Assembly (NCBI GenBank): GCA_032718475.1
Contig: JAUCBJ010007243.1
Span: 88,079-152,078 of the forward strand
Source of the DNA: Nemertoderma westbladi
Lineage: Eukaryota; Xenacoelomorpha; Nemertodermatida; Nemertodermatidae
Direction: 5' to 3'
DNA length: 64,000 nucleotides
Shown here piece after piece: positions 62,601 through 64,000 of this stretch. Positions within the stretch are counted from its first letter, which is position 1. The number at the start of each line of letters is the position of its first letter. Both the position numbers and the translations under genes were made by a program. Under the pieces are notes generated by a model that was given only the letters and a program-made list of their open reading frames with translations, did not search any database and was not told where the DNA came from.

Positions 62601-63372
62601 TGGACAGTCCAGGTATGTTGTATTGTTCAGTCCAGGTATGTTGTATTGTTCAGTCCAGGTATGTTGTATTGGACAATCCAGGTATGTTCTATTGGACAGT
62701 CCAGGTATGTTCTATTGGACAGTCCAGGTATGTTCTATTAGACAGTCCAGGTATGTTCTATTGGACAATCCAAGTATGTTGTATTGTTCAGTCCAGGTAT
62801 GTTGTATTGGACAGTCCAGGTAGGTTGTATTGGACAGTCCAGGTATGTTGTATTGTTCAGTCCAGGTATGTTGTATTGTTCAGTCCAGGTATGTTGTATT
62901 GGACAATCCAGGTATATTCTATTGTTCAGTCCAGGTATGTTGTATTGGACAGTCCAGGTATGTTGTATTGTTCAGTCCAGGTATGTAGTATTGTTCAGTC
63001 CATGTATGTTGTATTGGACAGCCCAGGTATGTTGTATTGGACAGTCCAGGTAGGTTGTATTGTTCAGTCCAGGTATGTTGTATTTTTCAGTCCAGGTATG
63101 TTGTATTGTTCAGTCCAGGTATGTTGTATTTTTCAGTCCAGGTATGTTGTATTGTTCAGTCCAGGTATGTTGTATTTTTCAGTCCAGGTATGTTGTATTG
63201 GACAGTCCAGGTATGTTGTATTGTTCAGTCCAGGTATGTTGTATTTTTCAGTCCAGGTAGGTTGTATTGTTCAGTCCAGGTATGTTGTATTTTTCAGTCC
63301 AGGTATGTTGTATTGTACATCCCAGGTATGTTGTATTGTTCAGTCCAGGTGTGTTGTTGTCTAGGACAGCCC

Positions 63373-64000
63373 CGGTATGTTAGTATTAAGCATACAGTCA
63401 GTCTTTGGTACTATTTATTAAAACGTTTATAGTTTCGATTCGCACACAGTGCAGGATCCCTAGCTGCTATCGTAGCTGTTCTAGGCCATTTCAGTGTGCT
63501 AAAGCAATTATTATGGCTACTTATAGCTGAATTGATATTAAATAACAATATCAGCTATTTATGTACGCTAAGAACATTTAGGCATCGTTTAATGTTATAA
63601 ATTACTTATTTAACTTTGTAACATATATAATAACATAACACATATAACTTTGGTTGTTATGTGTCCCTTTTCTAATGATTCTCCCACAATTTCTATGATA
63701 GCAACACAACCTGATACATTATTTACACAGTTATAGTATAGGAAATGTACCCCGTTCATAAATAACGTCATGGAATTTCGGTCTTAATTTCCCTCAACAT
63801 TACGTCACAAAAATAATGAATTATATTTCATTATAATGTGACCTAATGTATACGGATACAACTGCAGAATAAACTAATATATCAATATATTATTACAATA
63901 TGAACTGAACATCAGTAAACAATTATAATTGATGATAATTTATTATTTTTAATATTTTTACGCAGTCTATTATTCGCAACAAATAATATTTTTTTTTTTT
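63373..64000. other. NR2C: Unique AT-rich sequence beyond the satellite (intron 7 continues)
   Basis: The array decays at 63349-63372 (GTGTTGTTGTCTAGGACAGCCC) and unique sequence follows; that final diverged stretch is given here in outline only. I looked for the next expected coding piece (the region after FSPD in TR2/TR4, with a HPGL-like start) and found none, so intron 7 is at least 49.4 kb and its acceptor is outside the window. A short inverted pair (AGCTGAATTGATATT at about 63526 and AATATCAGCT at about 63548) is present. No gene is seen. Confidence 0.6.

Larger units (their letters stand above)
14564..63372 (+). repeat. 48.8-kb tandem satellite of 23-bp exon-end/splice-donor units
   Basis: About 2,120 head-to-tail copies, all in one orientation, fill intron 7. 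The unit is GTATGTT (first seven bases of the intron) followed by GTATTGTTCAGTCCAG (last sixteen bases of exon 7). Main variants are TT to GA, giving TTGGACAGTCC; C, A or TCC instead of G after GTATGT(T); TTCAATCC; TTCAGGCC; CCATGTATG; CCAAGTATG; AGGTAGG; AGGTATCTT; and, near the far end, TTTTTCAG, CAGCCC and CATCCC. Variants are zoned: GTCCTATT almost only before 26.8 kb, CCATG from 28.8 kb, AGGTATCTT about 40.6-54.1 kb, GTTATATT dense at 55.0-58.7 kb. Indels are rare (for example 21.64, 24.80, 25.12, 25.63, 25.84, 53.78, 54.17 kb). No stop occurs in the basic unit in any + frame, so very long spurious frames result. Confidence 0.98.

Noticed and set aside
14564-63372. CRISPR array
   Set aside because: The repeats are directly abutting with no unique spacers, and the sequence is eukaryotic.
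14564-63372. Centromeric or telomeric satellite
   Set aside because: The unit is not a telomere motif, and it begins precisely at a gene's splice donor with exon-derived sequence, so a local origin is the simpler reading. A chromosomal role cannot be excluded from sequence alone.
14305-63432. Many very long + strand open frames (up to 4,365 codons) with Tyr/Val/Cys/Ser repeats
   Set aside because: They are translations of a 23-bp satellite whose unit lacks stop codons in three frames; they overlap each other in all frames and show no start, domain or codon signal beyond the repeat. Only the part up to 14563 of the first one is coding.
63373-64000. Next NR2C exon
   Set aside because: No acceptor followed by a reading frame resembling the C-terminal ligand-binding domain was found.

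Overview
This looks like nuclear DNA of a metazoan, probably a marine invertebrate deuterostome. The evidence is a multi-exon nuclear receptor gene with consensus GT-AG introns, AT-rich introns full of fold-back elements, and pieces of non-LTR retrotransposons. The palindromes TAGGCCTA and TACCGGTA are frequent, which I loosely associate with echinoderms; that taxonomic guess is weak.

There is one gene. It lies on the + strand and is an NR2C-type orphan nuclear receptor (vertebrate TR2/TR4, sea urchin SHR2). I assembled seven coding exons: 2679-2778, 3662-3886, 8394-8762, 10269-10564, 13553-13628, 13876-14024 and 14278-14563. Their splice phases agree at every junction (1,1,1,0,1,0,1) and they encode about 500 residues: an acidic N-terminus, a two-zinc-finger DNA-binding domain (residues 163-228), a hinge, and the first part of the ligand-binding domain. 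The last ~95 codons, including the C-terminal LBD helices, are not in the window.

The introns hold a fold-back minisatellite upstream of the gene (1587-2340), a MITE-like element (4374-4990), non-LTR reverse transcriptase fragments (1195-1350, 5225-5600, 10823-11300), a 468-bp inverted-repeat element (8828-9295), a 1.39-kb near-palindrome (11531-12922), several ~20-bp tandem arrays and a tRNA-derived SINE-like piece (14082-14170).

The striking part is 14564-63372. It is a 48.8-kb uninterrupted head-to-tail satellite of about 2,120 units of 23 bp, starting exactly at the 5' splice site of exon 7. The unit is the last 16 nt of that exon (GTATTGTTCAGTCCAG) plus the first 7 nt of its intron (GTATGTT). 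A coding-exon end with its splice donor has therefore been copied some two thousand times inside the intron, and almost every unit I read still carries a GT donor. The end of exon 4 shows the same behaviour in miniature: a 21-bp array starts at its identical CAG|GTATGTT donor. The unit has no stop codon in any + frame, so the array gives giant but meaningless open reading frames. Array zones differ in diagnostic variants and show higher-order duplications (713, 437, 345, 276 and 115 bp). The last 0.6 kb is unique AT-rich intron.
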